From an uncultured Alloprevotella sp. (GTDB lineage: Bacteria > Bacteroidota > Bacteroidia > Bacteroidales > Bacteroidaceae), in NCBI GenBank assembly GCA_944322325.1, contig CALUOQ010000003.1:186001-250000 (forward strand): a stretch of 64,000 nt of DNA, read 5' to 3'. Each line of letters begins with the position of its first letter. The first letter of the stretch is position 1. A model generated the notes under the pieces. The model did no database searches, was not told the DNA's origin, and was given only the letters and a program-made list of their open reading frames with translations. Shown here in pieces: positions 57,344-64,000 of this stretch. A program made the translations under genes and the position numbers.

Positions 57344-60300
57344 ATGGCTGAGAATCGGTTGATAATTGGGAGCTTGCCGGTGATGCGGGGGGCTTACGAC
57401 GCGGGAGTGAGTTACTACCGCGACAACCAAGTGACGATGTACGGGAGTACGTTCCAAAGCCTTACGGACGGCAACATGGGGTTTCCCCCGGCTGAGCTGC
57501 GGGCGGACGGTAAGGTGTACGCCATCAACACGGACAAGTGGATTATCACGGCGAACGCCATCGAGGCGTACAACGCCGGGGAACGGGTGGCTGCGCTGGA
57601 GGAAACGTTCCGGCAGACGGAGAACCCGGAGCTGGTGTACGCGGTGACGGACGCTTCGGACCGCGTGTTGCTGGGCCTGACGGCGGAGGGACGGCCTTAC
57701 TTCCCGAAGAACGAGACTTACCGCGTGGAGAGCAACGCGGAGTGGCTGGCGGCGTGGCTGGACGCGACGGGGCACGTGCTCTTCGGCGTGAGGGCTGACG
57801 GGAGTACGTATGTGGCGAAGTCGGACTTCCTGGGCACGCTTGCGCGGATTGAGTCGCTGCTGACGGAGAGCGGCGTGGACGGTACGGACCTGAAGGCGGC
57901 GATTGCGGCGCTGGAGGCTGAGATGAAGCCGCTGGCGGAGACGTTCAACTTTATCAGCAATGAGGAGTGGGCACACGCTGTCGTGGACGCCGAGAACCGC
58001 TTATTGTTCGGTATCAAGGCGGACACAGGCGAGGTGGTCATGCCACAGCAGGAGACTTACCACGTGGAGAGCAATGCGGAGTGGCTGGCGGCGTGGCTGG
58101 ACACTGCCGGGCATGTACTCTTCGGCGTGAAGGCTGACGGCACCTTTTACGCGGCGAAGCATGCGTTCGGCGGCGCAGACGTGGAGGCCGAGATTGAGGC
58201 CCTCAACGCGACGCTGTCGACCCTGCAGGACGCGCTCACCTCCCTGACGGCCCAAGTGTCGGAACTGGAAAGCTCCGTGGGCCAGCTGCAGCAGGGCGGC
58301 GAGGCGCTGGAGATGCTGCAGGTGATGGAGGACCCGGAGGGGCGGACGGAGATGACGACGGACGCGGAGGGAAGAATACTTTCGTACCGCGACCAGAGCG
58401 GCGTGAAGCATGAGGAGAAACTGGCCCTGAACGAAGTGTATGACCGGGAGGGGAAGGAGATGGAACTTGTCACCAAAGAGGGCCTTACGGAACTTAACCT
58501 CTCCGAACTGGAGGGCGTAAGCAATCACGACACGCCCAACCTGCTCATCCCGTCGCAGATGCAGAAGACGTTCAACGACGGCGTGAACAGCTTTACGCCG
58601 CCCAATGACGGCTACGAGATGTCGAACCGCATAGCCTGCAGGGCCGGCGACTGGTTTACCCGCACGGGGACGGCCACGGGCATGGTCGTGGTGACCGACA
58701 AGAACGACAAGAACGGCACCCGCCTGCTGAACAGCGACGGCAGTACGCTGGACAATACCTTTCAGATACCAGAGAGCATGACATGGGTTCGCTATATCCG
58801 CATGGCGGCGGATGTAAGTCGGGCACAGACGGGTGACGTTGTTATCTGTAGGGGCAAGGTGGCCTATACCCAAGAAGAAAAGGGGGATTTCGTGACGATA
58901 GACAAACTCAGGGTACAAAGAAAGAACATGCCCAGAGACATACTCTATGCCAGTTCTGAAAATGGTGAGAAATACTATCAGCTATATGTGGACGCAGAGG
59001 GACAAGTCAAAGCGAGAGAGATAGACCCGGAAATCATTCCTGAAAGTGAATACCCGGAGAATTGGATACCGTTCTCATTGAGTGGAGACTTCTCGGGTTA
59101 TTACGATTACGAGCTCCTGATGAACGAACGGTTCCTTATCGTCCTCAAATCGGGCGGCCCGGTGAAGATACACAGCATCCCCAGCAACAGAAGTGCGGAA
59201 TGGGGCGAGTTTTCCCATTATCTGTCAAAAAGCGGCGAGGGAAGATTTGTCGCTCCGTCGAAGCTGGAAGGGACAAGCGGCATAGGCGTCACTATTTATG
59301 ACGAGGATTTTAACATCATCGACGACAATATCGGTGTCGGCGGCGACAGGAACAGCGGCTCCATTGACAATCATGATATCATTTACATCGACGATGACCA
59401 CCTGATTGTATATGGCAGCAATCCGAGCAAGACGCGCCTAATCATTCCGGGAGGCGGGGAAATAGAGCTACAAGGCGACTTGATAAACGAGATTAAGAAG
59501 ATAGACGGGAAATGGAGAATCGTCGGCACTTTTACCTATACGGATTACCCGGAACTGTGCACGGACTGCTTTGGCGAACTGGGGGACGTTATCGGCGCCC
59601 ATGTGAACACCATCACCCTGGACTATGACGGGAACCTGATATACAACAACCGAAACTGGGAAAGCTGGGTGAAGATAAGACGCGTGGAGAATGGAGACGG
59701 CACGGTCACGTTAGGTTCGTCGACGAAGAACTACGAAGAAGCGATAATAGGTAGGGTAGGCGGAAGACACAATTCCGCTTACATAAACAGCAAGCGCGTA
59801 TTGAGCCCGGGCTTCGAGTTTACCGACGTGCCAGCGTCGCTAAACGTCGTTTCCGACGATGAGTGGGAGGAATGGCAGTGGTTCCATTGTCACGACGTGA
59901 AATTCTGGGGCATGAAGAAAATAGACAACGTAGACTACCCGACCTATACGCTTTTTGACAACAACTACTGGACAGAAAACGAGCCTTCCATCTCCACGAC
60001 CACTACGGCTTACAACAGCCTTAACAAACGGAATAATTCGGACAACAACCCGAACAATGAGAATAACATCTCACGCATCGTGCAGGTAACGATAGACTGG
60101 CAAAATCATCTTGTGAAGGACTACAAGATATATTGCATTCCCAATAAATACAGTCGTGAACAGTGTGGGGCGACCATGTATGACGAGGGCGTCATCAGCA
60201 TCGCCTATTCCTACTCGGGAGAATTTGGACTGTGGGACTTTAACACGGAAGAGACGGAAGTGCAAGGAAAAGTCTATACGGGTGCCAAGCAGCTGTTTTT

Positions 60301-60361
60301 CGGCAAATACAGCAATTATAGAGTATGCTATCGTTCTAATACATACAATAAAGAAGTTTAA
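57344..60361 (+). CDS. Long tail fibre / receptor-binding protein
   Basis: The 1005-residue product opens like a phage structural protein (RGAYDAGVSYYRDNQVTMYG). It then carries units of the SNAEWLAAWLDATGHVLFGV type shared with the preceding gene (about 85-285). A coiled coil (LNATLSTLQDALTSLTAQVSELES, about 285-325) is followed by a large unique C-terminal half of beta strands. The repeat-stalk plus unique-tip layout suggests a receptor-binding fibre; the C-terminal half after about 400 is the likely specificity part. DNA of the two units is about 90 percent identical (57728 and 58068). Confidence 0.72.
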   Translation: MAENRLIIGSLPVMRGAYDAGVSYYRDNQVTMYGSTFQSLTDGNMGFPPAELRADGKVYAINTDKWIITANAIEAYNAGERVAALEETFRQTENPELVYAVTDASDRVLLGLTAEGRPYFPKNETYRVESNAEWLAAWLDATGHVLFGVRADGSTYVAKSDFLGTLARIESLLTESGVDGTDLKAAIAALEAEMKPLAETFNFISNEEWAHAVVDAENRLLFGIKADTGEVVMPQQETYHVESNAEWLAAWLDTAGHVLFGVKADGTFYAAKHAFGGADVEAEIEALNATLSTLQDALTSLTAQVSELESSVGQLQQGGEALEMLQVMEDPEGRTEMTTDAEGRILSYRDQSGVKHEEKLALNEVYDREGKEMELVTKEGLTELNLSELEGVSNHDTPNLLIPSQMQKTFNDGVNSFTPPNDGYEMSNRIACRAGDWFTRTGTATGMVVVTDKNDKNGTRLLNSDGSTLDNTFQIPESMTWVRYIRMAADVSRAQTGDVVICRGKVAYTQEEKGDFVTIDKLRVQRKNMPRDILYASSENGEKYYQLYVDAEGQVKAREIDPEIIPESEYPENWIPFSLSGDFSGYYDYELLMNERFLIVLKSGGPVKIHSIPSNRSAEWGEFSHYLSKSGEGRFVAPSKLEGTSGIGVTIYDEDFNIIDDNIGVGGDRNSGSIDNHDIIYIDDDHLIVYGSNPSKTRLIIPGGGEIELQGDLINEIKKIDGKWRIVGTFTYTDYPELCTDCFGELGDVIGAHVNTITLDYDGNLIYNNRNWESWVKIRRVENGDGTVTLGSSTKNYEEAIIGRVGGRHNSAYINSKRVLSPGFEFTDVPASLNVVSDDEWEEWQWFHCHDVKFWGMKKIDNVDYPTYTLFDNNYWTENEPSISTTTTAYNSLNKRNNSDNNPNNENNISRIVQVTIDWQNHLVKDYKIYCIPNKYSREQCGATMYDEGVISIAYSYSGEFGLWDFNTEETEVQGKVYTGAKQLFFGKYSNYRVCYRSNTYNKEV

Positions 60362-60379
60362 CTTAAAAAGACAGAAACA

Positions 60380-61678
60380 ATGGGACAATGTTTAATCACA
60401 AAGTTGAAGGGAGTTGTTAATGACGACTCCATCAGGCGTATTGGCGAACTCAGGATTAAGGTCAGCAGGCGTGACAGTCCTTCGTCAAAGTCTCAAAGCC
60501 TCAATGTGCAGTTCAGCAAGGAGGTAACTCTGGAGATAATCGGAGACGGTTACTTCACCGACAGCGCGCTGAGCGAGAATCAGGGAAAGACAAAAACCAT
60601 TCCCGCCCAATCGGCGTCGGAATCCACCAATCTGTATTACAGTAACGGCGATTATGAGATTTCCATCTCCGACAAGTATGCTCTCGGGAAGCTGACCTTC
60701 TACAGCAACACGGAAAACACTGTAACCGTTCAGGACATGTCGAACAAGTCGTTTGACATTGGAGAGCTGGCCTATTCAAACGACATCACTTCCGTGAATA
60801 TGGCCAGCACCGGAGTATCCGGCGACATTTCGGCATTGAAGGGAAAGAGAGCCCTTAATGCGGTGAATCTGACGCAGAGTGGCGTAACGGGGGATATATC
60901 CGCCTTTTCGGAAAGCAACATGTCATCCCTTACGCTCTCCTATACGGAAGTTACCGGTGATTTTTCTGCTCTTGCAAATCTCACTGGATTAGCTCTTATA
61001 AGCCTATCAGAGAGTAAAGTCAGAGGAAATCTTTATTCTTTTTCAACACTCGTGAATCTGAGTTCGCTGTATGTCAGCGGTTGTGTCGGAGAACTCTCTT
61101 CGCTGTACGGGCTGAATAAGCTGGGGGTTTGCTCCTTGCGCTACAGTTCAGTGACAGGTGATTTGGCCCTACTTCCCGACAGTTGCTATTATGCCAGTTT
61201 CATCGGATATACGGGTTCGGGGCTTTCGTGGACGGAGAGAAAAACCAGTGCTTACATAATGGCCATAGAGGGCGGAGTCAAGATTAACAATGTTGACAAA
61301 ATGCTTCAGGACCAGGCCAATTGCACGAAGGCTCCGCAAGCCACGTCAAGTACCTATCTGCTTATTTCTGTCACGGGTACAAGAACATCCGCTTCAGACA
61401 CCGCGATTTCGACGCTTCAAGGCAAAGGGTTTACCGTGATTGTCCCGGAAGCGACGGACGCTTCGTCGGTTATGACGATGGCTGCGCGTGGCGGTGCGGA
61501 GAACTTCGGGATTGCCTACCAAGGCAAGGAGCTGATAGTCGAACCTGTGGACCTGTCGAAGCAGAAGATTTACCCGGCACCGGACGTGACGGTCGAAACG
61601 TTCGCCACGAAAGAAGAGGCGGAGCGCTTTATCAAGGAGAAGGGGTTGGAGTATGAGGCCAATGGGGCTTCTGAGTAA
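60380..61678 (+). CDS. LRR-like tail-associated protein
   Basis: The 432-residue product begins MGQCLITKLKGVVNDDSI. The central part (about 115-270) is a run of short Leu/Ser-rich units such as NLTQSGVTGDISAF, TLSYTEVTGDFSAL and LSESKVRGNLYSF, a leucine-rich-repeat-like solenoid. The C-terminal part has RTSASDTAISTLQGKGFTV, an alpha/beta type. Proteins with this opening occur in Bacteroidetes phage tail loci. Solenoid parts often bind cell-surface ligands, so a host-recognition role is inferred. It ends at a strong terminator and its last codons lie in one copy of a 24-bp repeat. Confidence 0.65.
   Translation: MGQCLITKLKGVVNDDSIRRIGELRIKVSRRDSPSSKSQSLNVQFSKEVTLEIIGDGYFTDSALSENQGKTKTIPAQSASESTNLYYSNGDYEISISDKYALGKLTFYSNTENTVTVQDMSNKSFDIGELAYSNDITSVNMASTGVSGDISALKGKRALNAVNLTQSGVTGDISAFSESNMSSLTLSYTEVTGDFSALANLTGLALISLSESKVRGNLYSFSTLVNLSSLYVSGCVGELSSLYGLNKLGVCSLRYSSVTGDLALLPDSCYYASFIGYTGSGLSWTERKTSAYIMAIEGGVKINNVDKMLQDQANCTKAPQATSSTYLLISVTGTRTSASDTAISTLQGKGFTVIVPEATDASSVMTMAARGGAENFGIAYQGKELIVEPVDLSKQKIYPAPDVTVETFATKEEAERFIKEKGLEYEANGASE
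61653..61676. repeat. 24-bp dispersed repeat, copy 2
   Basis: ATGAGGCCAATGGGGCTTCT plus GAG, covering the last codons (NGASE) of the LRR-like tail gene. The following bases AATT also match copy 3. Confidence 0.6.
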
Positions 61679-61711
61679 TTTCGCATTGAGACCTTTGAGA
61701 TGATGTGAGGG

Positions 61712-61741
61712 AAAGGCGGGGCATCAAATCCCCGCCTTTTT
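61712..61741 (+). terminator. Strong Rho-independent terminator of the tail operon
   Basis: AAAGGCGGGG pairs perfectly with CCCCGCCTTT around eight bases and runs into T. It ends the late structural transcript. Confidence 0.9.
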
Positions 61742-61831
61742 CTGTGAGAATGGTAACGAGTATTTTCTACACATGAGTCATGTTGAATTGAAAAAATGCT
61801 AATAGTATTTTGTAATTTGACTTAAAAATGG

Positions 61832-61839
61832 TACATTTG
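61832..61839 (+). promoter_or_regulatory. -7 promoter box TACATTTG of possible RNA transcript
   Basis: TAnnTTTG on the plus strand inside the gap after the tail terminator. The nearest downstream features are the 22-codon ORF and the tRNA-like segment, so it could drive a small RNA of about 250-300 bases. Confidence 0.4.
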
Positions 61840-61988
61840 CAATGTGAAAGAGCATCTCTGTAGTTGTCGATGTAATTTCCTGCTCTCTTGGATTTGCTGC
61901 ATCTTCTTATTTTGATAAGTTCGCTCTTGCAAGTGGACTATATCTATCCACAAAAACTGAAAATAATAATGGAGAAAGGAGGTCTACG

Positions 61989-62057
61989 ATGAAAAGAAAA
62001 AACATATGCACGGTGGCAGTTGCAATCATGGGCGGTGCTGGATCATGGGGCAGGTAG
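61989..62057 (+). CDS. Possible 22-residue peptide with strong ribosome site
   Basis: AAGGAGGT (61976-61983) precedes the ATG by five bases, far stronger than usual in this organism. The peptide reads MKRKNICTVAVAIMGGAG and ends SWGR. The frame overlaps the left arm of the 10-bp inverted repeat, so translation and folding would compete, as in a leader peptide. Too short to call with confidence. Confidence 0.3.
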   Translation: MKRKNICTVAVAIMGGAGSWGR

Positions 62058-62114
62058 TCGAAACTCTCGATGATAGATTGCAACTTATTAGGGGTTCGAT
62101 TCCCCTCCCGTCCA
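62018..62114 (+). ncRNA. Candidate structured RNA with tRNA T-arm and 3' acceptor half
   Basis: AGGGGTTCGATTCCCCT (62090-62106) is a perfect tRNA-type T-arm followed by CCCGTCC and a discriminator A. GGGCGGT (62030-62036) can pair with that acceptor strand in six of seven positions. AGTTGCAATC and GATTGCAACT (62018-62027, 62076-62085) form an extra stem. No normal anticodon arm can be drawn, so it is not a standard tRNA. It could be a tRNA-like RNA or the tRNA-end footprint of another integrated element. Confidence 0.35.
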
Positions 62115-62201
62115 CAAAATCCTCGATTAATTAAATTAATAGAGGCGTATCCAAATTAAGGGCACTTTCAAGTTTCTTCTTGGGAGTGCCTTTGAAGTTT
62201 A

Positions 62202-63527
62202 TTACAAATCGCTTTTAATCAGCTTGTCAAATTTTTCACTTTTTATATATCCCTTTTTTATTTTATTCAAATAGATTTCGGAAAGTAGTCCCATATTGAC
62301 CAATTTTATGATGTCGCTTTTAGCTGTTGTGGGGGTAATACCGAATTTTACCTGAACGTCTTTCACTGTAAGCATTGTTTCCGGAGCATCAAAATAAGTC
62401 TGTATGATTTCGGCCTGTCTTTCATTGATATTTCCAATACGTAAGAATTGGCTGGACTTTCTTTTTATCGCATTCTTTCGACTGATATATTGTTGTAACT
62501 CTTTGAATGCTAACTCTAATACGCGTAGGTTGTAGGCAACAAAGTAGCCCATATCATTTCCATCTGCTTCGGTATACAGAAACGTTTTCTCATATGTGTT
62601 TTTTGAGCGGACGATGATTCTTGATATGGAAAGGTATTCGGTCAGCCAATATCCCTTTTTCAGCATGTACCAATAGAACAACGCCCGTGCCGTACGTCCG
62701 TTTCCATCTATGAATGGATGCATATAGGCCAACATGAAATGAATGATGATACCTCGTATGATTGGGTGTATGAACATCCGATCTCCACCTGTTTCATTGA
62801 AAAATGCGCAGAGATGAGTAATAAATTCGGGTATATCCAAATGAGTCGGAGGAACATGAACAACTTCATTCGTAATGCCATTTGCGACGACGACGTTATC
62901 GTTTGAACGAAAACGACCTGCGTCGTCAGCATTTTCCAAAGTTCCTTCTGTCATCAGCGCATGAACTGATAAAAGCAGCTCTTGAGTTAACGGTTTATTC
63001 TTGTTGTCTACAATAAATTGTATGGTCTGATAATTATTATATATCATCTGTTGGGATTTATCCTTAGGTGTCATTCTTTTCCGCAACATTTCCTTGGCTA
63101 CTTTTCGAGTAGTAGCGGCACCTTCCATTTGACTGGAGGATATAGCTTCTTCCATCAAAGAACTGACAAGATATTGATTCTTGCTTTCTACGGGAAATAA
63201 TGAATTACTGCCCCAGGAACCACCGAAATTCATATCCAATTCATGACAAATTCGCTGCATTTTATTGGTTAAGCATAAATGGATTCCGTATCTGGGCCAT
63301 ACTCCAATACGATTGTTTAATCTTGAGGCTTTTACAAGCGTCCAAAGTTCTTGCGCTGGAATTTCAAGTGGCCTTGTTTTATATTTTAATGAATTCCAAT
63401 ATTCATAATTATCATTGAATCGGTCTATCCATGCAGAAAGTCCATTACTCATCCGTTCCGATGAGGTCAGACGCATATAGGCATCCATCAATTTACTTTC
63501 AGAAATGAAAGGAGGCTTCTCTATCAT
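62202..63527 (-). CDS. Class II Fic-domain protein (probable AMPylase) with C-terminal wHTH
   Basis: The 441-residue product carries the inhibitory-helix motif SSQMEG (S-x-x-x-E-G) before the core. The active motif is HPFIDGNGRTAR, and a C-terminal winged-helix part contains MLTVKDVQVKFGITPTTAKS. Fic enzymes move AMP from ATP to protein hydroxyls, and the inhibitory Glu keeps them silent until released. Start ATG 63527 lies 30 bases after a TATATTTG box; a frame opening at 63578 would be inside the promoter. It is clearly more AT-rich than its neighbours and transcribed against them, so it looks like an acquired accessory gene. A target is not known. Confidence 0.88.
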   Translation of the reverse strand: MIEKPPFISESKLMDAYMRLTSSERMSNGLSAWIDRFNDNYEYWNSLKYKTRPLEIPAQELWTLVKASRLNNRIGVWPRYGIHLCLTNKMQRICHELDMNFGGSWGSNSLFPVESKNQYLVSSLMEEAISSSQMEGAATTRKVAKEMLRKRMTPKDKSQQMIYNNYQTIQFIVDNKNKPLTQELLLSVHALMTEGTLENADDAGRFRSNDNVVVANGITNEVVHVPPTHLDIPEFITHLCAFFNETGGDRMFIHPIIRGIIIHFMLAYMHPFIDGNGRTARALFYWYMLKKGYWLTEYLSISRIIVRSKNTYEKTFLYTEADGNDMGYFVAYNLRVLELAFKELQQYISRKNAIKRKSSQFLRIGNINERQAEIIQTYFDAPETMLTVKDVQVKFGITPTTAKSDIIKLVNMGLLSEIYLNKIKKGYIKSEKFDKLIKSDL

Positions 63528-63556
63528 AATAATCGGTACTACAATTTCTGTGGGTG

Positions 63557-63564
63557 CAAATATA
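63557..63564 (-). promoter_or_regulatory. -7 promoter box TATATTTG for the Fic gene
   Basis: TAnnTTTG on the minus strand, 30 bases before the Fic start, giving the gene its own transcription opposite to the late genes. Confidence 0.65.
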
Positions 63565-63623
63565 GCAATTCTTTCCAATGTTTGAAAGATTGGAAAGAAT
63601 TGGATGGAAAGTTTTTGATACAG

Positions 63624-63647
63624 ATGGGACGAATGGGGCTTCTGAGG
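63624..63647. repeat. 24-bp dispersed repeat, copy 3
   Basis: AATGGGGCTTCTGAG is identical to copy 2 over 15 bases and 19 of 20 over the longer stretch 63632-63651. With copy 2 it brackets the Fic/RNA cassette. Confidence 0.6.
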
Positions 63648-63649
63648 AA

Positions 63650-63677
63650 TTGACAGTTGTCATTTGACAATTGACAA
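63650..63677. repeat. Heptamer tandem spacer repeat (TTGACAA-type)
   Basis: Four consecutive 7-base units (TTGACAG, TTGTCAT, TTGACAA, TTGACAA) directly after the third copy of the 24-bp dispersed repeat. Closely related to the units at 57294-57328. Confidence 0.65.
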
Positions 63678-63745
63678 TTTTTAATGAGGGCTCAGGTTGG
63701 GTGTTGGTTGTTAAAAGATATACCGGTGATGATTGGTTGACGGCG

Positions 63746-63753
63746 TATTTTTG
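63746..63753 (+). promoter_or_regulatory. -7 promoter box TATTTTTG of holin-like gene
   Basis: TAnnTTTG 25 bases before the ATG at 63778. Confidence 0.55.
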
Positions 63754-63777
63754 CGTGGAAGAAGGTGTAGAAATACG

Positions 63778-64000
63778 ATGTTTACGTTATTGGACGAGCA
63801 GGGGTCGATGGGCAGCGGGACGCGTGCGGTTTCGCTGATATTAATGGGTAATGAGCTGTCAACGATTATCTATGACTCACGATGGCTGATGCTGGTGATC
63901 GCCTTATGCGTGGTGGCGGATTTCCGTTACGGCTGGGGAGAGAGCTGCAAGCGTTACGAGCGTGCGAAGCGCAAGGGCGACAAGGTGGTGATGGCGCAGT
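63778..64000 (+). CDS. Holin-like phage membrane protein (N-terminal part)
   Basis: The 74 visible codons begin MFTLLDEQGSMGSGTRAV. A hydrophobic helix (SLILMGNELSTIIY) and a second one (SRWLMLVIALCVVADFRYG) follow, then a basic stretch (CKRYERAKRKGDK). The pattern of two short helices and a basic linker matches holin-like proteins in Bacteroidetes phages. The right part and any endolysin gene are beyond the window. Confidence 0.65.
   Translation, partial: MFTLLDEQGSMGSGTRAVSLILMGNELSTIIYDSRWLMLVIALCVVADFRYGWGESCKRYERAKRKGDKVVMAQ

Larger units (their letters stand above)
61679..62201. other. Non-coding region with candidate structured RNA
   Basis: This 523-base gap holds the tail terminator, an isolated promoter box, a hairpin (61933-61951) and a small ORF with a strong ribosome site. 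It also contains a 10-bp inverted repeat, a tRNA 3'-end-like segment and a weak hairpin near 62160 that may end Fic transcription from the other side. No larger gene is seen. Confidence 0.55.
24583..64000. mobile_element. Temperate podovirus-like prophage (left part, right end outside)
   Basis: The GC content drops from the host level at the tRNA. A phage gene set follows: integrase, ejection-type proteins, portal, large terminase, scaffold, major capsid protein, connector, tail fibres and a holin-like gene cut by the window edge. No tail sheath, tape measure or tail tube is seen, which suggests a short-tailed particle. Repressor, replication and endolysin genes are not in the visible part and presumably lie to the right. 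Confidence 0.9.

Noticed and set aside
62090-62114. attR of this prophage
   Set aside because: The tRNA-like 3' end here (ending CCCGTCCA) does not match the 3' end of tRNA-Arg (ending CGGAATCA), and phage genes continue to its right.
24583-64000. CRISPR array or diversity-generating retroelement
   Set aside because: No spaced identical repeats of CRISPR type, no reverse transcriptase and no adenine-biased template/variable pair seen; the fibre repeats are coding modules.

Overview
The left 24.5 kb is chromosome of a GC-rich Bacteroidales bacterium. This rests on repeated -7 promoter boxes of the form TAnnTTTG, weak Shine-Dalgarno signals, lipoproteins with a Cys just after the signal peptide, a DUF4595-type lipoprotein and DUF4369/TlpA-type thioredoxins. 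The genus cannot be fixed from the sequence. The host genes read as ordinary housekeeping clusters. A tightly coupled minus-strand operon runs dolichol-phosphate-mannose-synthase-like GT2, dihydroorotase, stand-alone MetH reactivation domain, membrane metallophosphoesterase, PlsC. A thioredoxin lipid-envelope protein and a GH3 beta-glucosidase follow on the plus strand. Then come a GT2 and an RND efflux operon (MFP, RND pump, TolC-like lipoprotein) that continues into an lpxA-type gene. The host part ends with cca, an RluA/RluD-family pseudouridine synthase, a DUF4595-like lipoprotein, menF-menD and tRNA-Arg(TCT).

From the 3' end of tRNA-Arg to the right edge of the window (about 39.4 kb) lies a temperate podovirus-like prophage whose right end is outside the window. 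It starts with a tyrosine integrase next to the tRNA. A non-coding block follows that holds a phased 21-bp palindrome array, then a small GGRxKGTPNK-type gene. Next is an apparent ejection cassette: two small internal-virion-like genes and one 17.3-kb reading frame for a 5758-residue polyvalent protein. That protein carries a ParB/DdrB-like domain, a barnase/EndoU-type nuclease-like domain, a pyrophosphatase-like domain, an N6-adenine methylase, a strawberry-notch-like SF2 helicase, a metallopeptidase-like domain and a membrane-associated C-terminus. The methylase-helicase core recalls DarB of phage P1, which enters the cell with the DNA and protects it from restriction.

Downstream are portal and HAD-phosphatase genes. 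A minus-strand terminase operon then contains an embedded rhomboid-like protease. After it come scaffold, major capsid, connector and a set of modular tail/fibre genes. Past the terminator of the last tail gene is a 2-kb cassette with an AT-rich class II Fic gene and an RNA-like segment with a tRNA 3'-end look. A probable holin runs off the window.

The most unusual points are these. The giant ORF spans two disordered linkers that each contain a well-formed small +1-frame ORF, which looks like gene-within-gene or a fusion through intervening genes. The palindrome array has a spacing of exactly two helical turns. The terminase operon carries a rhomboid protease gene. The major capsid gene has a signal-peptide-like N-terminus. 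A Fic/RNA cassette lies between short repeats. Two host intergenic hairpins differ at five stem positions, and every difference is compensated in the opposite arm.
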